Source: Crotophaga sulcirostris (taxonomy: Eukaryota; Chordata; Aves; Cuculiformes; Crotophagidae). From it: a stretch of 64,000 nt of DNA. The notes under the pieces were generated by a model. That model worked only from the letters and a program-made list of their open reading frames with translations. It was not told the origin of the DNA and searched no databases. Position numbers and translations under genes: made by a program. Below, piece by piece: positions 25,401 through 37,740 of the stretch. The stretch's first letter is position 1. Every line of letters begins with the position of its first letter. The stretch spans positions 1,462,753 through 1,526,752 of the forward strand of contig VYZB01000135.1 in NCBI GenBank assembly GCA_013397455.1, in the 5' to 3' direction.

Positions 25401-25446
25401 CCTAGTCCAGTTCTATATTTTAGAATTACCGGTTTGTTTTTTGTTG

Positions 25447-25464
25447 TTTTTTTTTTTTTTTTTT
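25447..25464. repeat. Poly-T tract
   Basis: Eighteen T bases in a row, followed by CTTCAG. Confidence 0.9.
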
Positions 25465-26099
25465 CTTCAGTGTATTCTGAACATCAGCTTATTTATTTAT
25501 TCAGAAAGTTTCTTTAAATGGTGGAATTGGGAAGTTGAAAGTCCTGTCTCAGTGGGATTTACCTCCCACTGGTCCTGGGGTCTGTTGTGGATTCTTGAGC
25601 TGGATTTTCTCTGTATCTAAAGCCTATTTTCTTCATGGCATCTACATATTGAGGCAAAGATGTTGATTAAAAAGCGAAGAAGTTAAAGACTGCAAACTAA
25701 TTCAGTTTTAAAAATAGCAGAGAATCTATTTTTCCATTATAGGGAAATATGGAAAGCAGATGGTAGACATTTTTGGCAGTGGGAATTACTTTATTTGTTG
25801 GTGGAAAGGGGCTTGTTCTGGAGAGCGTGCACAGGGGGAGGGACTTGATTTGCACACTCCAGTGCTGCAGAGCCTTTCCAGATGTGTCTTGACCTGCACT
25901 GTGACCAAAGCTTGAGGCAGGTCAGGGAGGCTGCCTATATGAGGTGTGCTCGGCAGCAGTCTGCCTTCTTGGATCAGGCTTGTCTAAGCTAAAGGCAGCC
26001 TTGAGGTTGCTCTCTGTGAAGCCTCCATCTGGCTCACGGCTCAGTTTAGGAACTGCACAGCTCAGGTGCCAATCCCGCCTGCCTATAGGCTGGGGTTCA

Positions 26100-26114
26100 G
26101 GTAATTCAATTACC
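26100..26114. promoter_or_regulatory. Palindromic homeodomain-like site
   Basis: GGTAATT-C-AATTACC is a perfect inverted repeat with 7-bp arms and a 1-bp spacer, containing two facing TAAT cores. A MAF/AP-1-like TGAATCAGCA lies just downstream. The regulatory role is inferred. Confidence 0.3.
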
Positions 26115-29100
26115 CTCTAGCAGCCTGAATCAGCAGGTAAGTCATTGCCATGATGTGTTCCGTGATCCCAGTGTTGCTTGGGCTGGTGTGCTACCAAGTC
26201 TGCTGGCTTGATTGGGCAGAGCCACAACCGAGGGTGAAGAGGTCTTCCCTTCAAATCCAGGCGACTCTGCCTCTCCAGCTGTTGTGTATGTACTCTGTAT
26301 GTTAATGTTCATCACCCTCTATCAAGAGCCTTGCAACATCTGCTTGGCTCACTTTCCATCCCCCTGCTAGTTGCTAGCGAGGAAGTGACTGTGCTTTCCA
26401 AAAGGGCAGGGGAAGGAAGGGAGGGAAGAGCTAACGGTCTTGTGAGCCTGGTGGTGCAAAGCATCCCTTCTCTCAGGCCCTCTCTTTTGTACTAAATTTA
26501 ACTCTTGCTGAGAATGAGCGGGCTTGTGCTCAGAGGCAGCGTGTAGTCCATAAACCATCTCTGTTTCCTGCTGATTCCATGTTTTGCTAGGAAGGATGCA
26601 GCTCAGGACTTGAGATAGGATTAAGTGATGAACATGGGCGTTAGTGGAATGACTGTAGCGAGAGACAGGCTTGTTCTCCCTCTCAGCTCTGTCTGAAGGA
26701 AGGTAGCTGTGACCTATCATGTAACAACAGGCTCTTCCTTCAGTGTCAGAGCTATTCTCTTGTGCCTCAGTTTAGCTGCCTCCTGAAAATTCCTGGTGCT
26801 GAATGTTTATTAAGGGCTCCATGATCAGATGTTTGCAGTTTGACAGAAGCAGCTGACAATGGTTTAAAAGGAAATATGTAGTAATATTTCCTCCATAGAG
26901 CCACTGATGAGAAACTTTGGACAAGATTTTTACTTGACAAAAATTCTGCTTTGACATAGTTGAGGGAGGCAGGAGGTTTCTCCCGTGGCTTTTCGTTAAA
27001 AATGACATCATCATGACAGCAGTGTCTTTTGGATCTTGAGAATCTGTCTGCTCCTGCTGCTAATTCCCCACCTGAAATCTTAACTTGCTGTGGATGACAT
27101 TAGACACGCTTCAGCAGCAAACTGTGAAAGGAAGTGTGAACAGCCATCCTATGGTAAGGAAATAAAAAGGAGTCAAACTTTAAGTCTGTTGTTCAAGTAC
27201 TTTTAAAGGGATGAAACCATGTCCAAGTTATCTGGAAGCCAGTTTTCTGCATGAAACTTGAAGAAAATGAGGCCAAGGTTCAGGTAGACTTTGGGTGTTT
27301 ACAATGGTGAGGGAGATTTGTTGCGTCAGTGCAAGTAAAATTTAACCGAAGAGATAATTTCTGGGGGATTTTTTTTCCCCTGTAAGATTCCCATACCCCC
27401 CCAAATGACCTCAGTGATCTTCGAATAGAGATTTGTATTTCTAAATTCTAGCTGAATAACAGCAACAAAACAGTGTATGGCATCTACTGTTTGTACAATC
27501 ATGCTTAAGATGCTCATATGTCACGTGGAATAATCAGGTGTAGATATTTCTTATACAGACCTGAAGTTTTCTGAAGACTAAGATGGCATTTTGACCAAGG
27601 TTTGTACAAGATAAAGCAGAGAATCATAACCTCAAGGGCAGAGAGGATCCATGTGGCATTACTCCTGCACACAAATCTTGGTCAGGCCTTGCTCCCCAGC
27701 CATCAAAGCTTACTTAGGCTTTTGCTGTCTACACGAGCGTGGCAAATAATGGTTAGCATGGACAACTACAGTCTTATGTATATGTTTAGAAGTTAGGCAT
27801 GACTCTCCTGGTGCTGATGGTTTACCTAGTCTTGGCCTAGATCTGTTTGTAAGTGAACTGACTTTTTTTTTTTTATTGTTGTTTGAAACAACTGTCTCTG
27901 ATAGGTAGAAAAAGATAAAGAAAAAGAGAGACAAATAGTCGTGTGGATGCTATCTAGTGTTCTTATCATTAAGGTACAAATTGCCCATGTAAGTCATGTG
28001 TTGGGGAACAAAGCACTTGCACCTGGGATTACCCTCATCGTTGTACAAGTTGGTTGCCAGGAGTTTAGGAATATAATCTATGCATGTAGGGGAAGGAGGA
28101 GGTAGATATTTTAAATGTATACCTAATATGTGCAAACCATTTATGACTTGTGCTAGAATATTTTCGAATTGGAGAGTGTGGTGTTGGGTGTTTTGTTGTT
28201 GTAATTCTTTTTAATAATGGTATAGATTGCATGCCTTAAATAGCATCCTTTAGTAGAAGACATCTTGAGAGACTGACCACTAAAGATGTGTCCTCACTGC
28301 TCTGACAGCATACCTTGTAGCTCTGGTTTCCCCACTACTTTCTCTCGTGTTTATATGCACATCCTTACCTCCACTAGAGTGTTGCCTTCTCTTGAGCTTA
28401 AGCAGTTGCAACTCCCTGTCACCAAAGCTCAAGTTACAGAAATAGTAGAAAGCAAGCAATCCTAGTTACATTAACTCTGCAGCTGCTGATGCAGTCACTG
28501 AGTGTAGCTAACCAAATGCCTCTGTTTAGCCTGAAAACCACTTTTGCTTGTATTTGAGCCCACAGTGGCTTCAGTTAAGCCCCTGGACTTTGCTCTGGAG
28601 CAGATAAAGAGCACTCACTCACACGTTCCCTTCTGCCTAGGCTGCTTCAGCATGGTAACTTCTGGTGGCAGGATGGTAAGGAGCAGCAATTAAACCCCTG
28701 CAATTGTTTATTGAACTGTGATCTTAGACTAGATGGGAATTTGTAGTCCAGTAGAAATTGAAATGAAGAGATTGCCCATTGGACTGAGGCAGTTCTAAAA
28801 TCTACTAGCCAACAGTTGCTTCAGGACTCCTCCTTTGGTGCTTTTCCTAGCCTTACACACCACTTTTGAGGCTGACTGCATGCCATATGTTTAGTGCAGG
28901 AGCTGTGGAGTGTCGGTTCTTGTGCGTACTGAGATAAGTTAGTTTGAATTAATACAGAACACAAAAGCCCTCTAGATGTGGCCCCTGGCATAACAATGAG
29001 TTTTACCGCAAGATGAGCATTGAGTTGTCTTTCTGTAAAGAATGGGGTAGGCTTTCTTTAAGTTAGCTGGTATTAATGGTTCTACACTGACCAAAAGAAA

Positions 29101-32059
29101 TCTTTGTATTTTGGTTTAATCAGAAGGACTAATTTTGCCAAGGGGTGAGGGTGATATAAAATGGGTTTTTTTAGAAAACAAAAGAAAATAGGCAAGTGTA
29201 GGTATTTTGAATAGTGAACAGACACATGCTTTGGTCTCTGTTCTCTTGCATTTGCTGAGGTCTTTGGAGTTGCAGCTGTGTCTGTAATCTGCACATCTAG
29301 TTCCCTTAAAACTTCGGGTTTTAACAGAGAGGGGGAAAAAAAGCTCACCACTTTTAATAAAAAAGATGTTTATGGTTTTTATGACTTTCATTGCTTGCAT
29401 AGTTAAACCTTGAAGGTGAGAGTCTCTGCTCCTACAGACTAGGGAGCTCATGGGTTTTCCTCCCACTTGCTCTCATGGGTGTCTTGTGTTTCCTTTCCAT
29501 CTGCGTCAGTGAGATCTGACCCTCTTCTGTGTTCCTTGCTATATCTGGGCTGCCAATGTTTCCTGCTTTTCTTTTCTCCCGTGTACTAGAGAATTTGTGC
29601 CCCTAAATTCTCACCTGTCTCTCAGTAACAGGCTTCTTAATTCTCTCCCCAAGCTAGGAGCTCTGTGTACATCTAATAATCATTTCTGTTGTGCCAAGGG
29701 TGCCATATGCATCTTCCAACAGGTTTGATGCCTTTTTTCAGCTGTTCTGTAATTATGGGCTTACCTATGACAAGAGGTATTGTCATGCTGCAATGTATCA
29801 CTGACTGTCACCAGCCAGCTATTGCACATAATAAGAGCAGGTAGTTCTGCTCACTAAAGATACCAGTATCTCTATTTCCCACTTTTGCAATTTCCAGTGT
29901 TCAGCAGAACCTGTAGTTCCCTGCGTCAGAAGGAATGCCTATGCTTGCTCACAATTATTTTTTTTTTTAAATTAGTTCATTCAACATCAGAGAGTAAGAT
30001 CTTGCATTTATTTTTGCAGACTTGCAGGTTCAGATGAGTTTCAGCACAGGTTTCTGATTAACATTAATGTCAACATTTATAGTAATAAAGTTGCAATGAC
30101 TCTGTGTAACAAAATGCATATAAAAATATGTGTATGTGCACACAATGCACATCTGTATAGAAAGACAGAGCTTTGCCTGGGAGCCTGTCCGCTCTTCCCC
30201 CTACACTGACTAATCCAACAAGAAGTTTCAGGTTTCCATACAAACCAGGCTATTCTGCTTTTAAATATGTTAATAGCTTTAGTGTATTCAGTCTAGGGCC
30301 TTGGATCGTTATATTTTTATTGCTAGGATTCCAGTGTGGATGGGGATAGGAAGAGAAGTTTTTTGGGATAAATAAAGAAAGAGTTTTCTGTGACAGCTCA
30401 CTAAGTTATGTAATTTTAGCACTGGATTAGCAGGCAGGAGGCAAGTAGAGAGGTTGCTGGTTACATGGTGAATGCAGTTTGTTGCACAAATATTATCCCG
30501 TCGCGCATACAACGTGCACTGTGCTGTCTCATTCAGATTGAATTCTCCTGGTGCGAAGAACCACACTTACCATCAGTGGGATGTCTGTATATCTGAGCCT
30601 AAAGGTGGCTTGAGGATGCATGCGGTAGAGAAGGAGTCTGTGTAGGATGGCTGCATTCTGCCTGTGAAGTCTGAACCACACAAGTTTTAAGCCTCCGGGC
30701 TGTTACAAGGGATCCTTTCTCACACTGCTCCGTGATGGTGTATGTAGGTATTACTACTGAACACCTCCACAGTGGCCACAGAGGGAGCTGGACCAGCACA
30801 GGCAGTTTACAGCCACAGGGGATGATGTTTCTGTGGGGCTCGCAGGGTCAAGGGGACTGGCTGTTCTCATTTAAGCTGATTTTAAGGGCTCCCAAACAGC
30901 TGCCTTTCTCATGTAACTGGAACCTAGTGAATAATTTTTTTCACTTGCAGGTGCATAAGTAGTGGTGCCCATTCACTTGTTGTGCAGTGAGCTTGTAAAT
31001 CCCTCATAAATTGTTTGTAAATTGCTTTGGGATCCTTCTGTCTGTCAGGCAGATCTTGTACAAGCAGGAGGCAGCCCTGCAAAGCCCAGGCCTTTGGGAG
31101 CGAAACCGGTTGCCAAAGAAGCAGGTGTGTCAGCTCGAAGTGGCCCATGAGGAGCAGCTGTAAGCTCGAACTTTGCACGTTTATTTGCTCAAAGCTTTAT
31201 CTCATCCTTTATTATACAGCCCAGTGAACACGAATATTTACTGTGTCAGTTAAACGAGGCCATCTGAGTGTCAGGCTCTGTGTGTGCTAGGTGGCCTCAC
31301 GGGCGAGAGAGTGGAGTGCAATGCAAGTGTCGGAGGGGAAGGCCGTGCTTTCTGTGCCATCAGAGAAGATAGGGACACCTGAGTAAACAGTGGGCACCCG
31401 GGGCTGTGCGGGTACGGTAACTGGTTTGGTACACTGGATTGATTTATTTATTTTTATTTTTTTTTTAATCCTACCTATAGCGTTTTCGTTCTGTGGCAAA
31501 ATTCTGGCATTAGAGCAAGACAAGAGCACTCTAAACAGAAAGCTATACTTGCATGTTATTTTTAATTTTGCTTCAGGATTTTGAATGTGGATAGCAAAAT
31601 TAGTATCAAAATGAATTTCTTCTCAATCGAAGACCAAATGTTCCACTTGGAAAGCGTGCTGCTGCTGCGCTTGAGATAAGTTATTCTGAAAAAAAACCCC
31701 AACAAACCTCAGTATTGAAAAAAAACCCATGTAGTAACTGAAAGGGTTATTTTAGGTGCAATGTTTTGATTTTTAGCAAGACTGTGTGTGTTGAAGGGAA
31801 ATATTTACTATGAATTTTGTTACCACTTCTGCTCTTCAGATCCCTGGCAGTGGATTTACGGGGAGGCAGTTGCAATTGATGCTTATTTTTTGCCTAGTGT
31901 GTTGCATGAGGATAAAGCAGCCTAACTTTCTAGGATTAGGAGCTGTTTGGTGTTGGATGTGAGGCATCTGTACCCACGAAATGTAGCCCAGCCTTGGCTG
32001 GGCATTAGGCATATGTGTATAGGGGAAGTGGAATGACCTAATATGAAGGGAGCCACATG

Positions 32060-32170
32060 GATGCTCAGAAGACCTGCTGTCTGTCCCTGGCTCTGCCTAC
32101 CTTGAGCAGTTCGTTTGACTGCTTTGTGTCTCACTTTCTCATTTTATTGGCTGCAAAACTTATCTGTTTA
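32060..32170 (+). repeat. MIR-like ancient SINE fragment
   Basis: CTGGCTCTGCCTACCTTGAGCAGTTCGTTTGACTGCTTTGTGTCTCACTTTCTCATTTTA follows the MIR core block order (CTCTGCC..., GGGCAAGT..., CTGTGCCTCAGTTTCCTCATCTGTAAAA). Confidence 0.5.
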
Positions 32171-32509
32171 GATGTTAAACAACTTGAAATCAGACTGCCT
32201 CTCGCTATTCAAAGCAACTGTTTTACTTCAACACAGTCTTTGTAATAGACGTACATAACCATGATCTTCCGATATTCAGAATAAATTTAGGAAGATTCTG
32301 GTTAATTTTTTATTTTTTTAACTGTATTATCAAGGGTTGATCTTTGGACCTATATAACCAAACTTTTTTCCTTATTTGCTTTCTCTTATTCTGCCTTTCG
32401 AAGGACTTTGTGGAAAAGAAAGCAGCATAAAAATCATAACCGGTTTGGCAGGTCCTGTATAAACAGGAGAAATGCCAGGAAAAGTCTCATGTCTTTGTTG
32501 CCAGTTTTG

Positions 32510-32540
32510 AAAAAAAAAAAAAAACAAAACAAAACAAAAA
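32510..32540. repeat. A-rich tract with (CAAAA)n
   Basis: Fifteen A bases followed by CAAAA-type units. No LINE or SINE body was recognised beside it. Confidence 0.85.
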
Positions 32541-34539
32541 CTCAACAACCCAGTTAATTTTCCTCTAATGCAAACCTCAGCCATTGCCCTGTGAGCAAGA
32601 CTGTGGAGAAGGACATGTGGTGGAAGGGGCTGGGGGATGCTTGCTAGAAGGAACATGTGTGTTGTCAAATGCTGGGAATGTTCCTATTCTTGGGCAATTG
32701 TCCCAGTCACCTTCTTGGCTGCAGAAACAGAAGTGTTTTTGTCGTGCTTCTTGTAAGCAGGTTTGTTGGGTTTTTGCTTCCCCCATCTCCTCTTGACAGT
32801 CTCACAGCTCAACTCGAGTGTTAAACACACCCTGCTTGATTAGACAGGGGTGATTGATGTCCCCCTGTTTTACTTTGCCTGTGCCAGCAGAAAGCTGTGC
32901 TGTTTTTTAAGGCTGTTTAGCTGTGAGTTGGGTCTGGGTAAGGAGACCTGCCTTACTAACTGGATCTGTGCTGTTGTGTAACTGTGGGAAGGGTTGGAGT
33001 GCCTCTGTCCTGATTCTTGTGGCAGAGGAGGGATGTGTTTCTGGAACGGGTTCACAGCTCTCTTGTGATGCAGGCCACCTCTGCTACCACTTATAAGTTG
33101 AAAAGTTTCAGTCAATGCTTTAACAAGGAGGAGCATTATGGAAGTGCTCATGGGGAGTGTTTTTAAAAGCAATGCTGAAGTGCAAAGTGACGTCCCTGTA
33201 ATTTTATTTCTCTCTTATATTTCATCCTTCTGTTTCCAGAGCAGCAATGAAACCCCAGAAACACAGCCATGTGGATAGAGGGTCAGAATGGGATTTAGAC
33301 AACTTGCTGCTTCTCCCGGCATCTCTGCTCCCTAACTGGAAAAACAGGATTCAAAAAACTCTTTCTTCTGGTACTTCTCTAACTTGACTATTATAGCTTT
33401 GAGCTCTTCAGGGCTGTCATCTACTCAATGTTTTTGTCCTGCCTTGGACAATAGCCTCGTGATTTTCAGTTTGCCTCTGAGTGCTATCACTGTATCAATA
33501 TCAAACTTTAACAGTTGAGTTCAGATCCCAATAGAGTTCTTAGGAAAGAATATTATTTTCTAAGTTGTCGAAGTAGGGTTTTACTCAGCCCTTGTGCACC
33601 TGATGAGCCCACCTAATCTACATGTGTTTTGGTCCCTCCACTTGTAAAGGTGAGTGTAATAATGCTTCTCTTCATTGCAGGAAAACGGTAAAGTTATTAC
33701 AGAACACATTTAAATAGTGTAATGATGAGGACCATGGACAAACCTTCAGATTGGGTCAAAAAGGGCCCAGGTCTAGCACTTTACTCTGTTTCTTAAAGAT
33801 GACTGCAATTCACTCCCATTTCAGCTGGCTCAATTCCCAAGCTTGTCACTTATGTAGTGAGGCAGTATTTGCAGCTTATAAGCAGCCTTATGGTAAGGGT
33901 GGAGTGGCTGTCACTACAGTGTCCATTCAGTTATGAACCAGCAATGCTTAGCTGTGAAAACAAGCCAAAGATAACCAGAGTGAAACTTCAGCACTTCTCT
34001 TCTGCCAGGAGCAACATCATAACCAATGCTTTGGGATTATGAGCTAAAACAAAATAATAATTTGAGGAAGAACAAAAAGCAATGCAAAGGTTGAAAGGAA
34101 CAATTAAAACAATTGAGAACTTAACGAACAGGAAAAGCTATGGCAGAAGCAGAGCAGCTAAACAGATTTTGTGTTTAGCCATCCCAGGGCTTGACAGACC
34201 TGTGGGCTCAGTGCTATTCCATTGTCCTGTTGGTACAACCAAAGCAATGAGGGCTGTGGTAGTGCCACAGCTTGTTTAGGAGAGTCAGTCAGCAGGTCTG
34301 GGAACTGACTCCTGTCCTTCTCACCATTTCTCTTCAAACCTCTTCTGAACAGCTTGTTTTTTTCCTGCATTTTGTGGTGTGGCATCTGCTGCCCAGACCC
34401 ATAAAGCAGCGCTGTGCAGGGGTGATCCACTTCTTGTTCCCTGTCTGAGTGCTTGAGTGCCACTGGAATTTCCAAATTGAAGGAATAAGGGCTGTGTAGG
34501 ATGTACTCTGTCACATGGACAGGTCATACCTGGAAGGCA

Positions 34540-34730
34540 TCTCTTGTTTTCAGAGCAGTTGGGAAAGGAGTGCTAATAGCACTCCTTACACAACAGAATA
34601 TTCACCCGCTTAGTTCATTACTTATTAGCTCGAGGCAGGGACATTGCAGATTTGTTAATGGTAATGGCCAAATCATTAGAGTGTGCAGCATTAATGGAGG
34701 AGAAAGCATTTAATGAAGAGCCATCACTGA
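34540..34730. promoter_or_regulatory. Candidate non-coding regulatory element with a 10-bp-arm inverted repeat
   Basis: Contains AAGGAGTGCT-AAT-AGCACTCCTT (34565-34587), a perfect inverted repeat, followed by several ATTA/TAAT cores (TTCATTACTTATTAGC, TTTGTTAATGGTAATGG, AAATCATTAG, GCATTAATGG). Such clustering resembles conserved vertebrate enhancers, but conservation cannot be judged from one sequence. Confidence 0.3.
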
Positions 34731-37724
34731 CCCCGTCATTGTCCCTGGAATACAGACCATATTGTTGAGTTCAGGCTCTGCTCTCCTTCTGTCTTCTGTC
34801 GCTTACCTCTTCTTAAAAGGATGGCTTCCTCTGGAGCTTCAGCTTTTCAAACACATTTGAAAGCTCATCTTTTTCTTCTTTTGAATCATATATGCTGTAC
34901 CTTGACCAGCAGTTTCATTACAAACATATTTTAAAAGTCCCCTTAAAGTTCTGCTAATCCCGATGGCTCTGTGCCAGAAGGACTGTTTTAGAGGAAATAA
35001 AAGATTTTGTGTGCCTCAAGCTATCCTCCAGGGGGTTTGTTTACTTTTTATGAATAATATTCTGTCTGACGCATAGATCAGCAAAAGGTTCTCTCCTCTC
35101 ATTTGTGTTCTCATACCCATAGACTGCTGACAGGAGGGACCTTCCAAAACCTGCTAAATATCTTGTTAAATAAATTGTAAAAAATAACCTGATTCTTGTC
35201 CAGGTTGACCTACCTGCAGATTTTATTTCTTTTGATGTAAGACAACTGCCTTCCATGGTCTTCCACTGCATCTTAGCATTTTAGTCACAGCTTCTCATTA
35301 GCTCATCCTCTGCAATATGTCTTCCAGATTATTTTCCCTTTCCTCTGGTTTTATTTCCTTCTGGCTGTTGAGCTGTATCTGTCATATCTGTCTTCATCTC
35401 TGTAGTTCCTTTATTCTTTCCTTTATAAGCTAGACCTTCTGACCCTTGTAAAACTTGTCTGTCTTGCATATATAGATGTGTGTGGTTGTATGATGCAGAT
35501 GAAGAGCCTACGAATGTGCAGCATGCAATATTCTAAGTGAAATTCTACCAACTGCTTTCTATATACTCTTCTTTGTTGGTTAACGTTTCCTTTTTAGTCA
35601 TACTGATCTCGTGTTGTTCATGTAAAGTGGCCGGAGTAAGTCAAAGATAGTGGGAGGGGAAGATCATAATTTGGTGATTTTCCATATCCAGTTTCTGTAC
35701 AGTAGACAAGGTCAGTGCAAGTATGGTCATTTTTAGGAACTCCCTCTGCATTTAATATGCCGAGGCCAAATAGCCTGAATCGTTCTGATGTTTTATAGTG
35801 GTAAACATCCGTTGCCACTTGTTTCTGGGCTAGCTTATTATGACAGTCTTTAGGGATGGGTATTTTATTTGACTGGTTTTATCTCTTCATGGATTCTGTT
35901 CAGTTTTCTTGAGCACCCAAGTGCATCTGCCCAATTTTTTATCAACAGCCCTTATTATAGCTATTTTCCTACTGGGCTGTCCTAGATTCCCTCTGGAAAG
36001 TTGCCTTTACCTACTTAGAGGTGTTGAACAAGGAGATATCTAACACGTTCCCTGACATGCTGTGTGTGCTGGGTTACTTTTGCACCACTTGAACCTTTAG
36101 GAGCAGCAACTGTAAGTTGTAGAGTTAGACCTCATCATGGCACCCCCAGATTTCTCTGTGTATTTGATACGTCGTTTTTCATGGAAAGTCAGCCAGAAGT
36201 CTGAAGTGTGATAAAATGCTATTGTGAAAATGGCAGTGGTGCTGTGTATGCCAGTAGTGTTTTGTTTTGTCAGGGAAGAAAGCAGTAAAGATGTCAAACT
36301 TGCAGAGTCAAACTGTTGTTTCATATGATAATAAGTAGGTGGTCCGGTTCTCTGGTCTGAAATGATCTTCCAGTGCCAGAAGCCAAGTCTGCCATCAGGG
36401 TTGTCTTCTCAGTGCTCCAGCAGTGGATAACTTCTCTTCGTGGAGGAGAGACATTCTCATGCTTGCCAGAGGAGGCACCTACGTGATCACACAAACAACT
36501 TTGTTCCAGTTTGTTATAGTAGCTGATTTTTGGGTGTGTCTATATTTTCAAATGGTAGCTGATCCAAGATAATTATGGCGTATCATGATGCAATTTGTTT
36601 CCAAACAGGCATATATACACACTATTCACCATAATGTTCAAACTGATTCCAGGTAGATAAGGAGAAAGTGAGAGTAAACTTTTGAGTGCCTGAACTGGAG
36701 AAGATAAAGGTTGAAGCCCATATCAGGACTTTAATTCCACCAATATAAAACAGGACCAGAATAATTGTTTTTAAAAAATCACTGGAGAATTTTGCAGGTA
36801 TAGAAGGGAGCGGAGTCCAGCTGTGCAATGGGACCGAGAGCGGTCATTTTTTATCTTTTTAGATGGTATTTTTTAAATGTATGTTTCAGAATGTTGTAGC
36901 TCCCCAGGAATCTTGTTTCTATTAGTGACTGAGGATTAAAAGAAACTATAACTTTTATGTGAATTACTCTCCCGTGATTTTTCCACTACTTAACCAATGG
37001 GCATGTAGATAATTCATGGCAGTGAATGAGTTGACCTTGTCTATGTGACAGTTCTGACCTGTGGTTCATGCTGTGGAAATATTTTATATCCGCTGTTATA
37101 AAGGATCCTGTTCCCAGTAGTTTCAGTTAAAATGTTGGCAAAGCAACGCTCATCCCCTGTAGAAAGTCCAGAAACAAGGCTTGTCCTTGGAAATGTTTGA
37201 CTACACAGTAGTATTGCAGCTTGCCTGTACATTGTCAGCTCCATAATGCAACAAAGTAAAAACACTTGTGCTGCCATGCTGACCCTGAGATGCTGCAGAG
37301 TAGCACCAGGATTCTCCTTTCTTGTGACATGTGAGAGGGCAGCTCCCTGTACGCTGTGTTTCCCCTTAGTTTTCCCATCTCAGTTTCATGACCTCCAGAA
37401 ATTTTGCACTGAAACGATTAATGTGTGACTCCAGTCACGGCTGCTCAGGGAGTGAATTCCCACGCGTACAGGCAGGGTTGTACAATCACTGTATGTTACA
37501 GAGATGAAGCTCCCCAGCCTGCCCTGTTGTAGAAAAGAGAATGTGAAAAAGATGCAGTGAAGTATCTCTGCACAGGTATCTAAGCCTGTCATTTTCTGAT
37601 TTCCCTGCTTCTGTGCCGTTTACTCACTGGCCAAAGTACTTCAAAGCCTCATGTGGTGTTTTTTTTCTAGCTGTGCAGTAAACTCTCTCAGCCTTCTGTG
37701 GTGCTTTGTGCTAAGTGGATGTGC

Positions 37725-37740
37725 TAATAATAATAATAAT
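37725..37740. repeat. (TAA)n microsatellite
   Basis: Five full TAA units and one base. Confidence 0.85.

Larger units (their letters stand above)
21471..32059. other. Long intronic stretch without a recognised gene
   Basis: More than 10 kb of ordinary intronic DNA. It contains poly-T runs at 22391-22420 and 25447-25464, A-rich patches near 24043 and 24060, a palindromic homeodomain-like site at 26100-26114, and short matches to the ACTTCAGTGGG-type block of old CR1/L3 elements near 24140. A pyrimidine tract with AG at 22426-22427 precedes a frame open to 22668, but no convincing donor follows. Confidence 0.55.

Noticed and set aside
33239..33390. Acceptor-like TTCTGTTTCCAG followed by a frame open for about 48 codons
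   Set aside because: No convincing donor before the stop and no recognised peptide.
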